From contig JARUPY010000534.1 of assembly GCA_029817715.1 (NCBI GenBank), forward strand, positions 2,978,501 through 3,042,500: DNA of 64,000 nt, given 5' to 3'. This DNA is from Melastoma dodecandrum. Taxonomy: Eukaryota; Streptophyta; Magnoliopsida; Myrtales; Melastomataceae. The notes under the pieces are model-generated. The model saw only the letters and a program-made list of their open reading frames with translations, did no database searches and was not told the DNA's origin. The stretch's first letter is position 1; each line of letters starts with the position of its first letter. Below, piece after piece: positions 25,690 through 38,800 of this stretch. Made by a program: the position numbers and the translations under genes.

Positions 25690-27985
25690 TATGGGATTCT
25701 TCGCTCCGTTGGACTGCCAAATTGAGGGAAGTCATTGGCGTAGGGGGGGCGTGTGGATATAAATAGTGGGGGATTGGATTGGATTGGTTGTTTCATGCTT
25801 TGGCATATCCCCTCCAGGATCACACAATCTTCTCTTCTACTTCTGCGGCTGCACGTAACAACAAAGAAATCCCACATGTCAAAAAAATCAAAAAAGGAAA
25901 AATTATTTGCATTAATTCAAGAAGAAACGGAAATCTGACGACCGCCTTTTCCTTTCTTACCAGGTTCGAACAGGACATGACACTAGACATTTTAACGGCC
26001 GACCATGACTAAAGCTGCTGACGACGACAATGATTTCCCGTAAGAAGGGCCAAAACTAAATTCCCGATTCGGGGGGGGTGGTATTTGGGCGTTCTTGCGA
26101 GAAAGTGGGCAACTTTTCTTTTTCTTTTTGCCTCTTGCCATTCGATGATACTTCCATTCCCACCTTTTCCTGCAGCAGGGGGGGGAGGGGGGGGGGGGGT
26201 TGGGATTACAAAATCTTGACTTAATCGAGGAGGCGAGCTGGGTGTTCCTTTTCTGGGTATTGTTTATTCTCACTCTTTTTACATCACGTAACCTTAAAAA
26301 TCCGGACTTTTGCTGACCCATGAGTTGAATTTTGCAGCTTCTTTGGGACCTTTTTTTCTGTGGCCGATCATGGGCGTTGGTTTGATTTCTTTGACACTGA
26401 ATGGAGGGTAGCGCGGCCTGCTTTTGTGTTGGATGTGCTCAGTCAAATAGAGAAGGTTAGAATTGCAGGGTTGATCCGATGATGCGTGATTAATTTGTTC
26501 AGGATGTTATTTGGTCAGTTGGGAGTTGAAATCTTGAGTTTTGGGAGTAGGATTTAAATTTAGGAGATTGCTGGTGGTATCGGTTAGGGGATATCCTCGT
26601 TTGATATACACGTTCATCCTTCCCTCATGGCCATGGCCTGCTTCTTGTTCTTGCTGTACAGATCTCCTTGGCAGTGTCGACTTCGTTACAAATCTGGGAA
26701 TAATGGTAATTGATAGACAGTACTTTATAATCTGTTCATAAGCATCAACATTGAGTAACGATGAACAGATAATAATGAAAATAAGAGAAAAGAAATGTTA
26801 TCAAATGGTTTATGCAGCAGCGAGCTTGTTACATTGTTAATTATATTGTTGATTGTACAACATTTGTGCATGTCTCTGTAGAGTGCTGGAACACAGGTTG
26901 ATCAGGTGAGTAATCTCCAGAGAAGGCTAGCATCTCCGCGGCTTCTGTTCACATGCCTCCTTTATCTATCTTAGTGTTCGAATTGCCAAGGATGGAGAGC
27001 ACAGCCCGTTGATGGTCCACTCGGCCAACCTTGCTCATATCCCTCGCCTCTTGCTAACGATCATATCATCTATTATTCCACCCCGGAAAAGTTACGAGGA
27101 AGAGAACAAGAAGGCTGCTGTTGCTGCAATGGCAGTGAAACTTTTGTGTCGTCGTCGTCATCAGAACCGATGCTTTTGTCCGTCCTATCATCGCTGGTGG
27201 CTGACGAAGTTGCCTCCTTGAATGGTGGAATGGAGACAGCCGTGGTATCCACTTCTGCACCTATCTTACCCCCCGGATAAAAAGCCTAGACATGGGAGAC
27301 AGATGTAAGAAGAGCATCGTCATATTTTGTAGCTCCTCAGCCACAAAATTGGGCCACTCATGCCGCCACATCTCAGTCCAATGAAACCCAACCTCCACCT
27401 CCCCATCTACTGCCACCACCAGCAAGGTCTTTAACCCTCCCAGCCAATCAGTTCTTGTCTGTGGAAGGAGGTGGTTGTGGTCTGAAGGTAGCTGCAGATT
27501 GTAGTCTTGATGGGGTTGGTTTTTATTGATCCCTCTTGTAGTAATTATAATGTGTATTTGGAGTCTAGATTCAGAAATGTTCCTTTTTCGCGGTGGCCAG
27601 TTTCCTGAAAGATGGTTTTGTTGACGAATTAGCAAGCAAAGAGGGAAGAAAGTGGAGGAGAATATGCTCCCACGTAGTGCATTGATGACTTGTACCCACT
27701 TAGGTGCAACTCTTTTAATCCATTCCATTGATTTATTTACTTTTTCTTACACGGAAAAAAAATTTAAATCCATTTTTTTGAAATAATTTAACTCGAAGAA
27801 TTTCTTATAACGTTTGATCTTAAAAATAAGTAAAAATATTTTATGAATTCTTACTTATTTTTTCATATAACCCCATTCTCACACAATCAAAACAAAAGTT
27901 GATTTTAATCTATCTTTGAAGTGTAAAAATTAAAATTGATGGTCTAATCAAAATTGAATGACGGAATCGCTTAGATTACATAGAA
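25690..27985. other. intergenic region between divergent genes
   Basis: This lies between the HAD gene (-) and the ELMO gene (+). A G-homopolymer tract lies at about 26,178-26,200. Longer ORFs (for example 27,261-27,728 on the minus strand) contain no recognisable domain and look like chance frames. Confidence 0.5.
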
Positions 27986-28455
27986 AAAGTGAAAACTGGA
28001 AAACGTAGGGACGAAGGAAAAAGAAGGTGCGGGGCTGGGAGGGAGCTGAGTTTTGGATCCCCTTCTTCTCTCGGCCGGAGGGAGGAGTCGTTAATCCGTT
28101 ACGAATACGATCGTCTCCTCCGACTCGGAACCACCGCCGATCCTCCGCCAATCATCTCGTCTCCTTTCCGCAACCATCCCAAACTCCAGGTACTTCCTTC
28201 CTTTCTTCCTTATTTGTCGCTGCCGGGTCGTATGTTTTCAGCTTTCGTTGTTTTCTCGACGGCGTTGTTAGTCTCCGTTATTTGGTTGACCCGGAAGCCA
28301 TTTTGATGGTGCATGCGAGCCTCTGCCTGGAGAGGTTTAGGGTTTTAAATCAATTCGGGAATGTCAGCAATTAGTCGGACTTCGATGAGATTTTCTCGCT
28401 TGTTGTTTGTCTCTCGATTGATGAGGAAGAGGTGGGAGCTGCCCGAATTTTCCAG

Positions 28456-31388
28456 ATGACTTCGTCCACACTGCGGAGGAGACTCCATCACGGAGATCTG
28501 GACGGAAGGAGGGAGGAGCACCTGGATGGCTCTAATAATGAAGATTTGAACGAGCCTTTGTTGGGGAGACACGAACCTGATGATAGGAGGGCCGAGGTGG
28601 GTAATTTTTTCTTGTTGTGGGCTCTGGTTTTCCCATTGGATGAAGCAGTTGTGATTTCGGTGATTGGGAATGGTTAAGTGATTTTCAGGAGCGTGTGCTG
28701 GATGATTTGTGGGATGATGAGAGGAGGAAGGCTCGAATGCACTGGACATTGTTGTTCAGTCAGTTAATTACTCAGTGGGTGCAGTGGCTAGGTATGTTTA
28801 TATACTCTGATTTGACAATATGTTGGCAGTATTTTATCTTATTTTCCAGTTGCATTGTTGAAGAGCTGTCATTTGTTTCATAAGCATTTTCCTGCACCTC
28901 TGATAATAGATTAAAAGTGACCTTAGATTGCTGATTCAGTCAGCAGTAAGCTTTCCTGTCATATTTTCGTAGCATACCCATAAATGGGCAATGAATTTAG
29001 AATCACCCAGAAACTTTGGAATTCCGATGTGCATACATATATGTCGACACTAAAGGAAATGTGTCCTGATGCTGATATTGGCCTCGTTTGACATGAAAAG
29101 AGTTGCATATTCTCCTCTGGTGCACTTGTGATTAAGCCATTTTTTTATTATCATCATCTTTTATTACCCAAAGGGCTTTGAAGTGCCAACTTGGGAGGCC
29201 TTCTCACTGGTTTAATGTATTTCATACTTGCCTAATTTGCAGCCAATGTGGTATTGGGATCTACATCACTTCTTGGACGATATCTTCCTCTTTCTTCTTT
29301 CTCACAGAATGGATCAAGCAGAAAATTTCTTCAACCTGTTCTTAGCCCATTACAGGTACATACAATATTTTCTTGCAAGCTTCTATGATGGTTTAATTTT
29401 TTGGAAGTTGTGAATCTTGTTCAAACTATATGACAGAGAGCCCGTCCAATAGAGAAAGAATTGAAGAAACTGGTCACTGTGTCAGTGCTCTAATTAAATA
29501 GAAGAGAGCTTGCTAAGTCGAATATCTATTGCCTCTCAGATGCATCAGCTAGACAATATGGATCAAATGCCACTTTTTACTAATTATAATTTTATATATG
29601 TGAATTGTGGATTTCATATGCTCTGATAACTCGCCTGCCAAATTTACTTGTAAAAGTGGAAGTGAGTGTTCATCACAGGCTCTCACCGGCCTCTCTAACC
29701 AGATAAACTACCATGTACATGGAGTGACGCATCCAAGAGGGAGTTAAGTTCTCCATTTTGCATACCAGAAAGCTCTTCCAAAAATGCTTCCTGAATTTGA
29801 CACAAGAAATAACTAGTCGTGCTGTTTACTTTCCTCCTAAATACCAGAATAGAAGATCAAGGCAAATATAGATTTTTTCTGTACATTGCAAATTTTATTA
29901 ATGGAAGAAATGAAACTAGTGATTCCAGATTCCCATATGATTTACAATCTCAAATCTTTTGCAGGAAGAGAGACTGAGGAATCTGCAGCAGAGATTGGCA
30001 GTGCCATTTGATGGTTCTTGTCCTGAACATCAAGTCGGTTTATCTTCTTGGCCTTTATTTAGAGTCCTTAGGTGTCAGAAGAAGTCAATATTGGATGTGT
30101 AGGGGCTTAAAGATAAGTGATGAAGAATAGGAATGCATTTTAGATAGAAAATTCTGAGCCAGACGCAGATTTGATCTATCTTTTGCCCAGTGAATTTTGG
30201 CAGACAAATATCATGGCATCGTGCATCAGTCAATGTCTCATTTCATACGTGTAGATGATTTTCTGAGAATGTACCACATTCTTAATTTTAGTATTGCTGC
30301 TGAAGTTTTATTTATCTTATCAGGATTCTCTGAGACAGTTGTGGAGGCTGTCTTACCCTGATAGAGAACTTCCTTCTCTGAAATCCGAGCTGTGGAAGGA
30401 CATGGGATGGCAAGGTACTGACCCTTCAACAGATTTTAGGTAGGTCTTACTGCTTAAGTTATCTAAAACCATAGAAGTGGAGAAGTGCAGCTACTGCAGC
30501 AGTTCATCCTCTCAATCTTGTCTAAGTAATTTTTGGTTACTGTAAAGGGGTGGAGGATTCATCTCGCTGGAGAATCTAATATATTTCGCAAAGAAGTATC
30601 CGGTGAGATTGCTTTTGTGAATACTAGTTTCTTCCGACTTTCCAAACATCGGTGCATATAAGCATAGCATGATGACTTTCTGGTGATGTACTACATTGTC
30701 CATTTCTATAGGAATCGTTCCATAACTTGTTGCACAAGAAAGATGGGGTAAGAGCAGCGTGGGAGTACCCTTTTGCCGTGGCTGGCATTAATATTTCATT
30801 CATGCTTGCCCAAATGTTGGACCTTCAAACGGGTATTTACGATATTTATCTGGGCCTTTTTTGGGAATGATGCATGAAATATTCAAGCATTTACAGATTA
30901 CTCCTAGAAAGAGATATTTCGTAAGGTTTATCCGAGTGAGATTTGCAGATGTCAACTGAAGTATATTAGGACTTGGGATCCACGATCCTGATCAGAAGAT
31001 ATAATTCTTCAGTAGGCTTGTGGGGACCGAAACAAAGTTTTGATAGCTGTGGATTCATTTTTTTCAGGAAAGCCGTCGTCTTTGGCCGGAGTGAAGTTCT
31101 TGGAATTGCTCGGCGAGGACGATACAGCATTTGACAACCTTTACTGTGTAGCCTTTAGGATGATGGATGCTCAATGGCTTGCTAAGCGGGCATCCTACAT
31201 GGAATTCAACGTAAAAACAACCGATATGCCGAATTTATAACATTTCTAGGTTTGTGATCTGAGGTAATTGTTTTTCGATCTTCTTTCACCAGGATGTCCT
31301 GAAGTCAACGAGGATGCAGCTGGAGCGCGAGCTTGCCCTCGAAGATATTTCTTCAATCAGAGACCTGCCTGCATTCAATCTTTTGTAG
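28456..31388 (+). CDS. ELMO/CED-12 domain protein
   Basis: Plant single-domain ELMO protein. In animals ELMO proteins work with GTPase regulators and ELMOD members are Arf GAPs, but the plant function is unclear. Nine coding exons: 28456-28596, 28689-28791, 29243-29355, 29965-30033, 30324-30439, 30548-30602, 30712-30832, 31068-31210 and 31293-31388. They give 318 residues. The start ATG directly follows a 3' splice site (TTTTCCAG), and a donor near 28,190 suggests a 5' UTR intron. The N-terminal 50 or so residues are charged. The ELMO core includes LWRLSYPDRELPSL, SELWKDMGWQGTDPSTDFRG, GGFISLENLIYFAKKYP and EYPFAVAGINISFML. The C-terminal part (SYMEFNDVLKSTRMQLEREL) is helical. Confidence 0.93.
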
Positions 31389-32940
31389 GGAGCAAAAAAC
31401 GAAAGAAAGAAATGTTAGCAGGGGCCAAAGAATAAGGAAACAAAACTGAATGTCCAAGTATGCTTCAGGTAAGTATAAATTGTATTGTGTGCGCTGAATC
31501 TGGGTACAGTTTGTGGGTCGCCCCATTGTAATTCTTGTGACAATTCTGGATTAATTCCTCCACCTTCCAGATCTCGATGATCTTCTCGTGTTTCTAGATG
31601 AAGTGGGACAGACTTTTATCATGCGAATTCTTCCACTGTCCACTCTTTCTGACTCATATTATATCCCCACACCACGATGGTGGCAACTATGATAACACCG
31701 TGCGACTTCCCATACAACAGCAGCAGGAACAACCGTCCAGTCCGGTCGAGAGATGTTGAGATGGAGGATCAAGATGCGGACCCTGTGTCGATACCAAACT
31801 TATGAGGTTTCACAAATATGACTCAAAAATTGGTTCTGGAAGGACGACTAGCTAGCTGAGAGAGTTGTATTGCCACTGCATAACTCCGGAGGAAATTGAC
31901 ATCTTCAAGACCGGCCAGAGATCCGAAAATGCCATCCGCCAAATATGTAGACAAGAAGTCCAAACATCACCGACCAAGTCGCTATGCTCATCGCCAAATA
32001 TATTCCTCTATTCCCTAATTAGCCAAGCGTTCTCATGGTATATCACTCTGTCACCAAACTTGGTTCCTGTATGGCGCGAGATGCATACTCAATTCTTGTA
32101 GACTTTTGGTCACCTCATGCTGCTCGTGGCCATTGTTGACCTGACTCGAATGAGGCAGCAAGGGAAAGAATTCTCATGAAGGCTACGATGAAATATACTA
32201 ATGCTATTTTCAAGCGTAATCAAGTATTCATAACTCAAAACGCCCTCGGTCGCAGACTCATAAATAAACTACACAAATAGACATTCAGGGATTTATATGA
32301 AATGTCCAAACGAACGACTGCTTTTGAAATGATCCTTATAAATAGAAACTCGCCATGTGACATGTTATCAGCTAGACGCTAATGTAAAAATCGATGTTGC
32401 TGAATACTTAATTAGGGTAAAGTAACGATGCGCGTGAAAAATAAAATACTCGTTCGATGTAGATAAAATGAATGCGATAGTCAGATTTCTTATTCTCACG
32501 AGAACGAGTAAAGCTGAAAGCATCACATTGTTCGATTTCTTATTCTCACGAGAACGAGTAAAGCTGAAAGCATCACATTGTTATCTTTTGTAAATATGAA
32601 GCCTTTCACTTTACGAATTTCGAGCATATTTAAATAATTTCTTTTTCAAATAATCGTAACGAAACTACGTCAAAGGGATCAGTGGGAAACAAAGGGGGTT
32701 TGGTTTGATGCGACGTCCCAGCTGCCAGGAGGCCGTCCCCCCCACCCCGTCTTATGGCATGACACGCAACACGCTTATACTCTTTACTTTTAGAAAAAAA
32801 AATAACTCAACTTTGTTCAACGTCTTGTTTAGGGTGATGTAAAAAATAACACGTTCTTTTTTTGGATTTTCTTTTTGGCTCACCCCCCGGGAGGAAAATG
32901 CACCGCACTAATTGAACCAATGTTTTTGGTTTGTTTATTA

Positions 32941-32976
<36 letters not shown>

Positions 32977-33472
32977 CGTCATGTAAAAATGGAGACAATT
33001 TGAATGGATCTTTTTTTGGGGGGTAGGAAGGAAAAACATTAAAAACACTTTTTCTGAGGCGGGCTCGAGTTATCTATCAATTCGTGGGACACCGCAGCAC
33101 GTTCCACGGTCGATGGGAATATATGAACACCCTGATGTGATCTGATGGGCCAGCCCTCGTAACATGCGGTCGATCGAGGGTTGTCCCTACAGTCCTGAAA
33201 TCAGGCGGTCGAAATTATTGACATTCCTTTTTCAACGTCTTACGAGGTTATTGTGCCTCACATTTGTACGACTCCGATCGGAGGGTGTGGTTCACGTGTC
33301 GTGTGGGTTTGGACGCGAGTGGCGGATTCTCCTCGAAACGAAACGCCGGAGACTGTTTAGCAAGTTTTTGGGTGGTATTAAGAATCGAGAGTAATGCAAA
33401 ATGAAGATCTCAAGAGTCCGGATGGATCCATCCGCTCTTGGCTGCGTCGCTTTCTCTCTGGCACGACTTTGT
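31389..33472. other. intergenic region with simple repeats
   Basis: This holds the 3' flanks of the ELMO gene and of the first MATE gene, which converge. It contains a (TA)n microsatellite at about 32,943-32,974, a 49-bp direct repeat and short homopolymers. No coding sequence is recognised. Confidence 0.55.
32484..32582. repeat. 49-bp direct repeat, period 50
   Basis: Two identical 49-bp copies, 32484-32532 and 32534-32582, separated by one base. Each opens GATTTCTTATTCTCACGAG. Two near-adjacent copies indicate a local tandem duplication. Confidence 0.9.
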
Positions 33473-35521
33473 TCAGATGCTCTTCGTCGGGTTCTCCTCG
33501 TCGTCTTCATCTCCGGGGACTCTGTAGAACCACCTATTCACGCGTTCCTGTGCTTTTTCCACCTACACGTCACGAAGGTTCATGCCAGTTGCTATCAGTA
33601 ACGACACCTCAACTTCTGCCGCCGACGGGGAGACAAGGACACTGTGAATTCTTCTTACCTGTTCTTCCCAGTTGGTCTTCCAGACGAGGATACCGAGAAT
33701 CACGGTCTGCGTCGCCAATCCGACCAGCAGTCCGATCCACATCCCCTGTCAAGTCATGTGAACCCAATGCCGTCACGATTATGTGTAAATCCTGGAATTT
33801 CTCATACTTAGGAGGCCTCGAACATGCCTTAACTTCCCACAGTGCGACATATGCCAACCCGACTCCCACAGGGATTCCGATGATGTAAAACGACACGAAA
33901 TTCACCCATGCGGCCGTCGTTTGCCTTCCGCAGCCGATTGCTACCCCTGTACCGACAAACAATCTAAAGAAACCGATTCGAAGCAGGCCATGATTGATCA
34001 TCGGAGCACAAATAATACCGCAGTAAACTGGCTGTGCACTGTACACTAAGATCGTGAGGCAGAGAAGGACGGAGAGGCTGGAGACCATTTCCACCACGGC
34101 TTCTTCGCTTGTGAATATGCAAGATATTTGACGACCGAAGCAGAGGCAGAGTACGGCGAAGACGACCCCGACGCCGACCGAGTTCGCCAAGTTTATCTTG
34201 ACGGAGTAACTGGCGGCTTTTGCATTCCCTTCTCCCAGCTCGTTCGACACCCTCACGCTATATAATCAAACAGACAACCGTCAGAAAAAAGCAACAGGCA
34301 TTCCTACTACAACGTTCGATCCAGCACTTACCTGACACTAGCCTGAAATCCAAGGCATACCATGAAGACGAAGGCGACTATGTTGACGCTATCATGGGCC
34401 AAGCACGACAAAGTGAGTTGAGAATTTCTACCAGATAGCTCAGGAAGATCTTGTAGCTCAGTGTCATACCAGATTGAGAATGCAGATACTATGACCGAGG
34501 CATTTGGCATATAGCCAGCTATGAGGACCAGGATCGCTGTATACCAAAGCTCCAAGCTAGTTCAAAAGATGAACCCAGATTATGAACGCACTTACGAGAG
34601 TGGAGATCGGCGAAGTGTGCGTGTACAACCTTACCACTGCATAATACCGGATGTTGCCGACATCTTCATGACAGGCCACAGATCTGTGAATGCGGCGAGA
34701 GTGAACCCTTTCCATGTATTCGGACAACATCCTCCGAATATATAGACAAACATTCCGACCATCATTGACCAAGTAGATATGCTCATCGCACTCATCGCCC
34801 CAGATACCCCCCAATCTAGTTCGTAAACAAAGACCCATGACAAGAGCATGTGAAGCACAAAAGCTGCAGTGGCGAGCCACCCGAGGACGAGGTTCTTCAA
34901 CTGACTCTGCAGGTACTGCATGATGGTGTAGCTGAAGACGTATGAGTAGAGTATGGGTATGAACCACAGGCCGATGCTTTCAGCAGCTTCGGCTATATCA
35001 TGCTCTTCACCAAGAAGCTCCAGGATGCGCGTTGCGAAGCAAAACAGAGGTACGAATGCCGTGGCAGTGACAAAGTTCACGATCCACGACCGTTGCAGGT
35101 AGATCCCGAGCATGTGGTACTGCTTCGCACCGAACGCCTGTCCGCATAAGGTCTCGGTTGCGCTCGACATGCCTATCTGCAGGATTACATTCACCCAGCG
35201 GATCTTAATCCTTCAATTCTTCGCCAAGACTTACTTAAAAAAAAATAGCGAGTGGAATTTCCTCACCAGTATCCCATTTACGAATCGAACACCGAGGATC
35301 TGAATGAACGCGTAAGCAGCAAGCTGGGTCGCACCGACATGTCCGATGAACGCCTGGGTCACAATCAGAACGCCAAAGGTAGACACCCTCGTCAACATGG
35401 CAGGAAATGCTATACGCCAAATCTTGCTAGACTCGACCCAAACGTTCTTCGGATACTCGAGGATCCTTTCCGTTGACTGCCGGAAAAGGCTTTGCGATCT
35501 GAGCAGGCTTTCTTCGATCAT
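33473..35521 (-). CDS. DTX: MATE efflux transporter (DETOXIFICATION family), copy 1
   Basis: MATE cation/metabolite antiporter of the DTX20-29 clade, predicted with 12 membrane segments and located at the plasma membrane or tonoplast. Eight exons: 35267-35521, 34635-35176, 34470-34556, 34332-34388, 34019-34257, 33828-33946, 33659-33745 and 33473-33562, giving about 491 residues. Hallmarks are FPAMLTRVS, VTQAFIGHVGATQLAAYA, MSSATETLCGQAFGAKQYH, YLQRSWIV, the QSQLKN motif, RVSNELGEGNAKAA and GCGRQ. Intron 6 appears to use a GC donor (AAG|GCATGT). This keeps exon 6 at 119 bp as in the paralogues and gives VKGMWIG. A GT donor 6 bp earlier is the alternative. The substrate cannot be read from sequence. 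Homologues export flavonoids, alkaloids or xenobiotics. Confidence 0.94.
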
Positions 35522-35529
35522 TCCTAGAC

Positions 35530-38500
35530 TGTGAATAACACATGAGAAATTTAACCACCTCATTATGATTAATTAACTCTACGGAACATCCCTGGCCAGA
35601 TCACCTTTTAGCAACAGTAAAAGGAGTAAGGGAACATCAAACGACGTTTTCCCGAACATGGAAGAACTCATTTGAAATGCAGAATAAGGACGGGAGGAAA
35701 GGGAAGAGAGGAAGCAGCGGCCTGCGCCTTAATGAAGGGAAGAAACTGTATTACGTACGACGACGACGGAGAAGAAAACGCCCTCCGCCCCAAGTCCGTG
35801 CCCGACATCTATTCGCAGCGAGAGGATCTGCCGCTTTCGTGTAAAGAACTGACCAAACAATTCAAAGTAGTGGAGTGTCCGGAGAAGATGAAGAAGTAAA
35901 GAGGAAAAGTGAAAGGACGAGAACATGGGGAGGCTTACTTATTACATTGTCCTAGGCGACGGTTCTGTAGTTCCTAAATACTATGTTTACTAAAACAAAA
36001 AATGGAAAAACAAACTCGTTCCCACTCGGACTCTTATCTCTTTCCGACAGTATTTAACCCATTTTGATATCTAACCCTTTGGATAGAGAATGACACTCCA
36101 CTGTGAGGTGGTGGACTTGGGGAAATGGATACAAGTGTTGTCGGGTTATGGTCAGTGATACTTTTAGTTTTCGTGGTTGGGAATGGCGACTTAACATTCT
36201 AACCCACTCTTGGGCATCAAAGATTCCTAACCGTTCGTTCCGAAGATGCCGCAGACAAACCCTAAGAGCGGTGCCCCGGTGGTGAGGGCATCGTGTCTAC
36301 GGAGAACAACGATGTGAAAGTTTCACGTCCCTTGAACTTTCGCGACAAACGTTCCGGGAATAAGCTCGTTGTATAAGGAAGGGGAAGTTGAATTTGGATT
36401 GGGGTGGTCGGCATTCCATGGAGCAGAGAAGGGAGTACAAAATCAATAACGCATTGTGATGAGGCGCGCGCACAAATAGTTGCCAGAGACAGATACTAGC
36501 GATGGAATGGTAACGAACAGTTGGCGTGGTGGCGGCCCAAAAAAAGCTGGTAATTGTACTACATATGAATGATATGCTCTATGCATTGAATTGAAGTTTG
36601 TCGAGATGAGTTTTAAAATTTTAGTGATCAAATTTTAAATTTTGTGAGCACGTAATTAAATAAGTGTTTGCACGTGAAAACATGAAAGTCTGAGCACTAA
36701 ACGAAGCGTGAGAAAAATACAGTGAAATATGTGTTTTCGAGTCAAAGTTAAAGAAAAAATATTGCAAATGACACACAATAAAGCTTTCATTCATTGATCA
36801 AACTAGGAATTTAAACACTTACAGACGTAATCTTGGCACAAACTTGAACAAAATATAGAATGAATAGCGGTATAACTTAAATGAAAGAGTGGGATAAAAA
36901 GTACCTCTGTGAGGGTTATTGTCTGTTCTTTGCAAAAGAAAGAAATAACACCTATCTATACTAACGTGAATGTAACCTTCATGACATCGTGAAGAAATCC
37001 AGTAATGGTCATGAATGACATTACAAAAACTACTCCAAATTGTGAGGATGTGGGATGAACTGCCACGGATAATGTGCTCACAACTCGACTTGCTGCAACT
37101 CATGACTAACACTAGCTTTTAGGTGAAAGTAACTCGATACAAACCGAGAAGGTCATCAAACTCTGCCACGCTGTGCTTTTGAGAGTTGGCTGGAAATGTC
37201 TCGAGCTCGATCAAGCTATAATTTTATTCTGTCCTTTTTATTGTAGAGGTTTGAGTGAGAAGCTCCGTTTGTTTTGATTTGATAGCAAGGCGTGGAGCCA
37301 AAATGGACCAGCCAATAATCGGATAGTCTTTATAGTATCCCTACTTTAGTAACGATAGTACATGGGACACGTGACTAAAAAGCATCTCTTGTCCATTCTA
37401 GGTCCCCCCCCCCCCAACTTCTCATCATCAATCGTTTGAGACAAATGATGTCGGCCACAATGGTATGGCATGCTAGTTTCTTTCACTTCTCACTTCTTTC
37501 ATAACACGACGTCGGTTCGTCGGGAGTTCCGTTAACCGAGACCAGACGGACATACCGAATCATAACTCCCGACTACACCAAGACCCCGGTCCTAAATCGG
37601 GTAAGGCGGCGAACGTGAACACCCATCTAAGTATTCGGGCACCACCCTCGGGAACGCACCTTTAGGATGGTTCCAAACTGATTGTGCCATTTTCGAAGAT
37701 GAAGGACTCGGACAACGGCGTAAAAATCCTACAACCCACGCCGATCGGGTCAGTAAGGCCCATCAAGACTAAGGGCTCCAAATAGCGGTTACGAGGATTC
37801 GAATCCGAGATACCACAACCGGAAACCGTTACATCTTTCTTCTTTCCGGAAGATTTGGAATACTCACTCCAGGTATAATTATGATATATATATATATATA
37901 TATATTATGAAAAATAAATTCCTTAGAGAAGGGGGAGGTTGCACTTTTTCCAAATGGGAAAACGACAGTGTCCGGAAAAAATACATCCATCCTCTTTGGG
38001 TAGTTGTTCTCCTGTCAATATCGTGAAAGAAGGAAATACATTTAATTAAAATTTAATAATTACATTATTAGGCAAAAAACAGATAGTAATACAGTCTCTT
38101 TTTTTTTCCCTAATGAGATTGAAAACGATATTAATTATTACTATTATTATTCATTTAGTAGGCGAAAAAACCTAATTTGTGGACCAATGCAGCATCCCAT
38201 AAATATAAAATATAATTTTGACGACATGGGGAACTACTTACACGGGGATTGTATCATTTTAATCGTAATGCAGAAAAAATAATTGTAGAATAAGATATAT
38301 AATTTCAAAATTTTGAAATTAATACTTCGAATTTGATTTTTATAAATATGATTTTACTCGTAAATAAAGTCGGAATTCGATCAAATTTCCTTTTTATTTT
38401 TTGGAATTCGATCTTAATGACCGAATTCTTTAGGAGTTTTTTGAAATTCGGCTTTTATAATTCTGAATTTAAAACATTTCCTAATATGATATCAGCCCAT

Positions 38501-38800
38501 CACTCGTGAATATAGATTTAAAACACTAGAATAAAACACTATTATTATTTTACAAAATAAATTTTTTTCCTTTGTGTGGAAAATATGAAGGACCAAATCA
38601 TATTATTACCCCCCAAATATCCGTAGAGTAAGCTTCGCAAAGTTCTTAAGACATCCCGAGTTGTCCAAATCCAAGAAAGGACCATCCCTCGTAGGATCGG
38701 GATTACGAATTTACAAAGGGATGACTATAAACATTTGATTTCACCCCCAGACTCACACTGACCAGGAAAATGGGGATCGCGTCTCGGGTTTTACAACACC
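35530..38800. other. intergenic region between MATE copy 1 and GUN1
   Basis: Mostly AT-rich. It has a C run near 37,407-37,415 and a (TA)n tract near 37,885-37,905. The segment 37,500-37,870 is distinctly richer in G+C and contains the palindrome GGATTCGAATCC near 37,798, which resembles a Pol III box B. I suspect an old repeat there. No protein-coding gene is recognised. Confidence 0.5.

Noticed and set aside
27261..27728. 155-codon minus-strand ORF
   Set aside because: No recognisable domain, no splice context and mixed composition suggest a chance frame.
32484..32582. CRISPR-like spacing of a direct repeat
   Set aside because: There are only two copies, one base apart, in a plant nuclear genome, so it is a simple duplication.
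33394..33888. 164-codon plus-strand ORF at the 3' end of MATE copy 1
   Set aside because: It is antisense to three verified MATE exons and lacks any domain.
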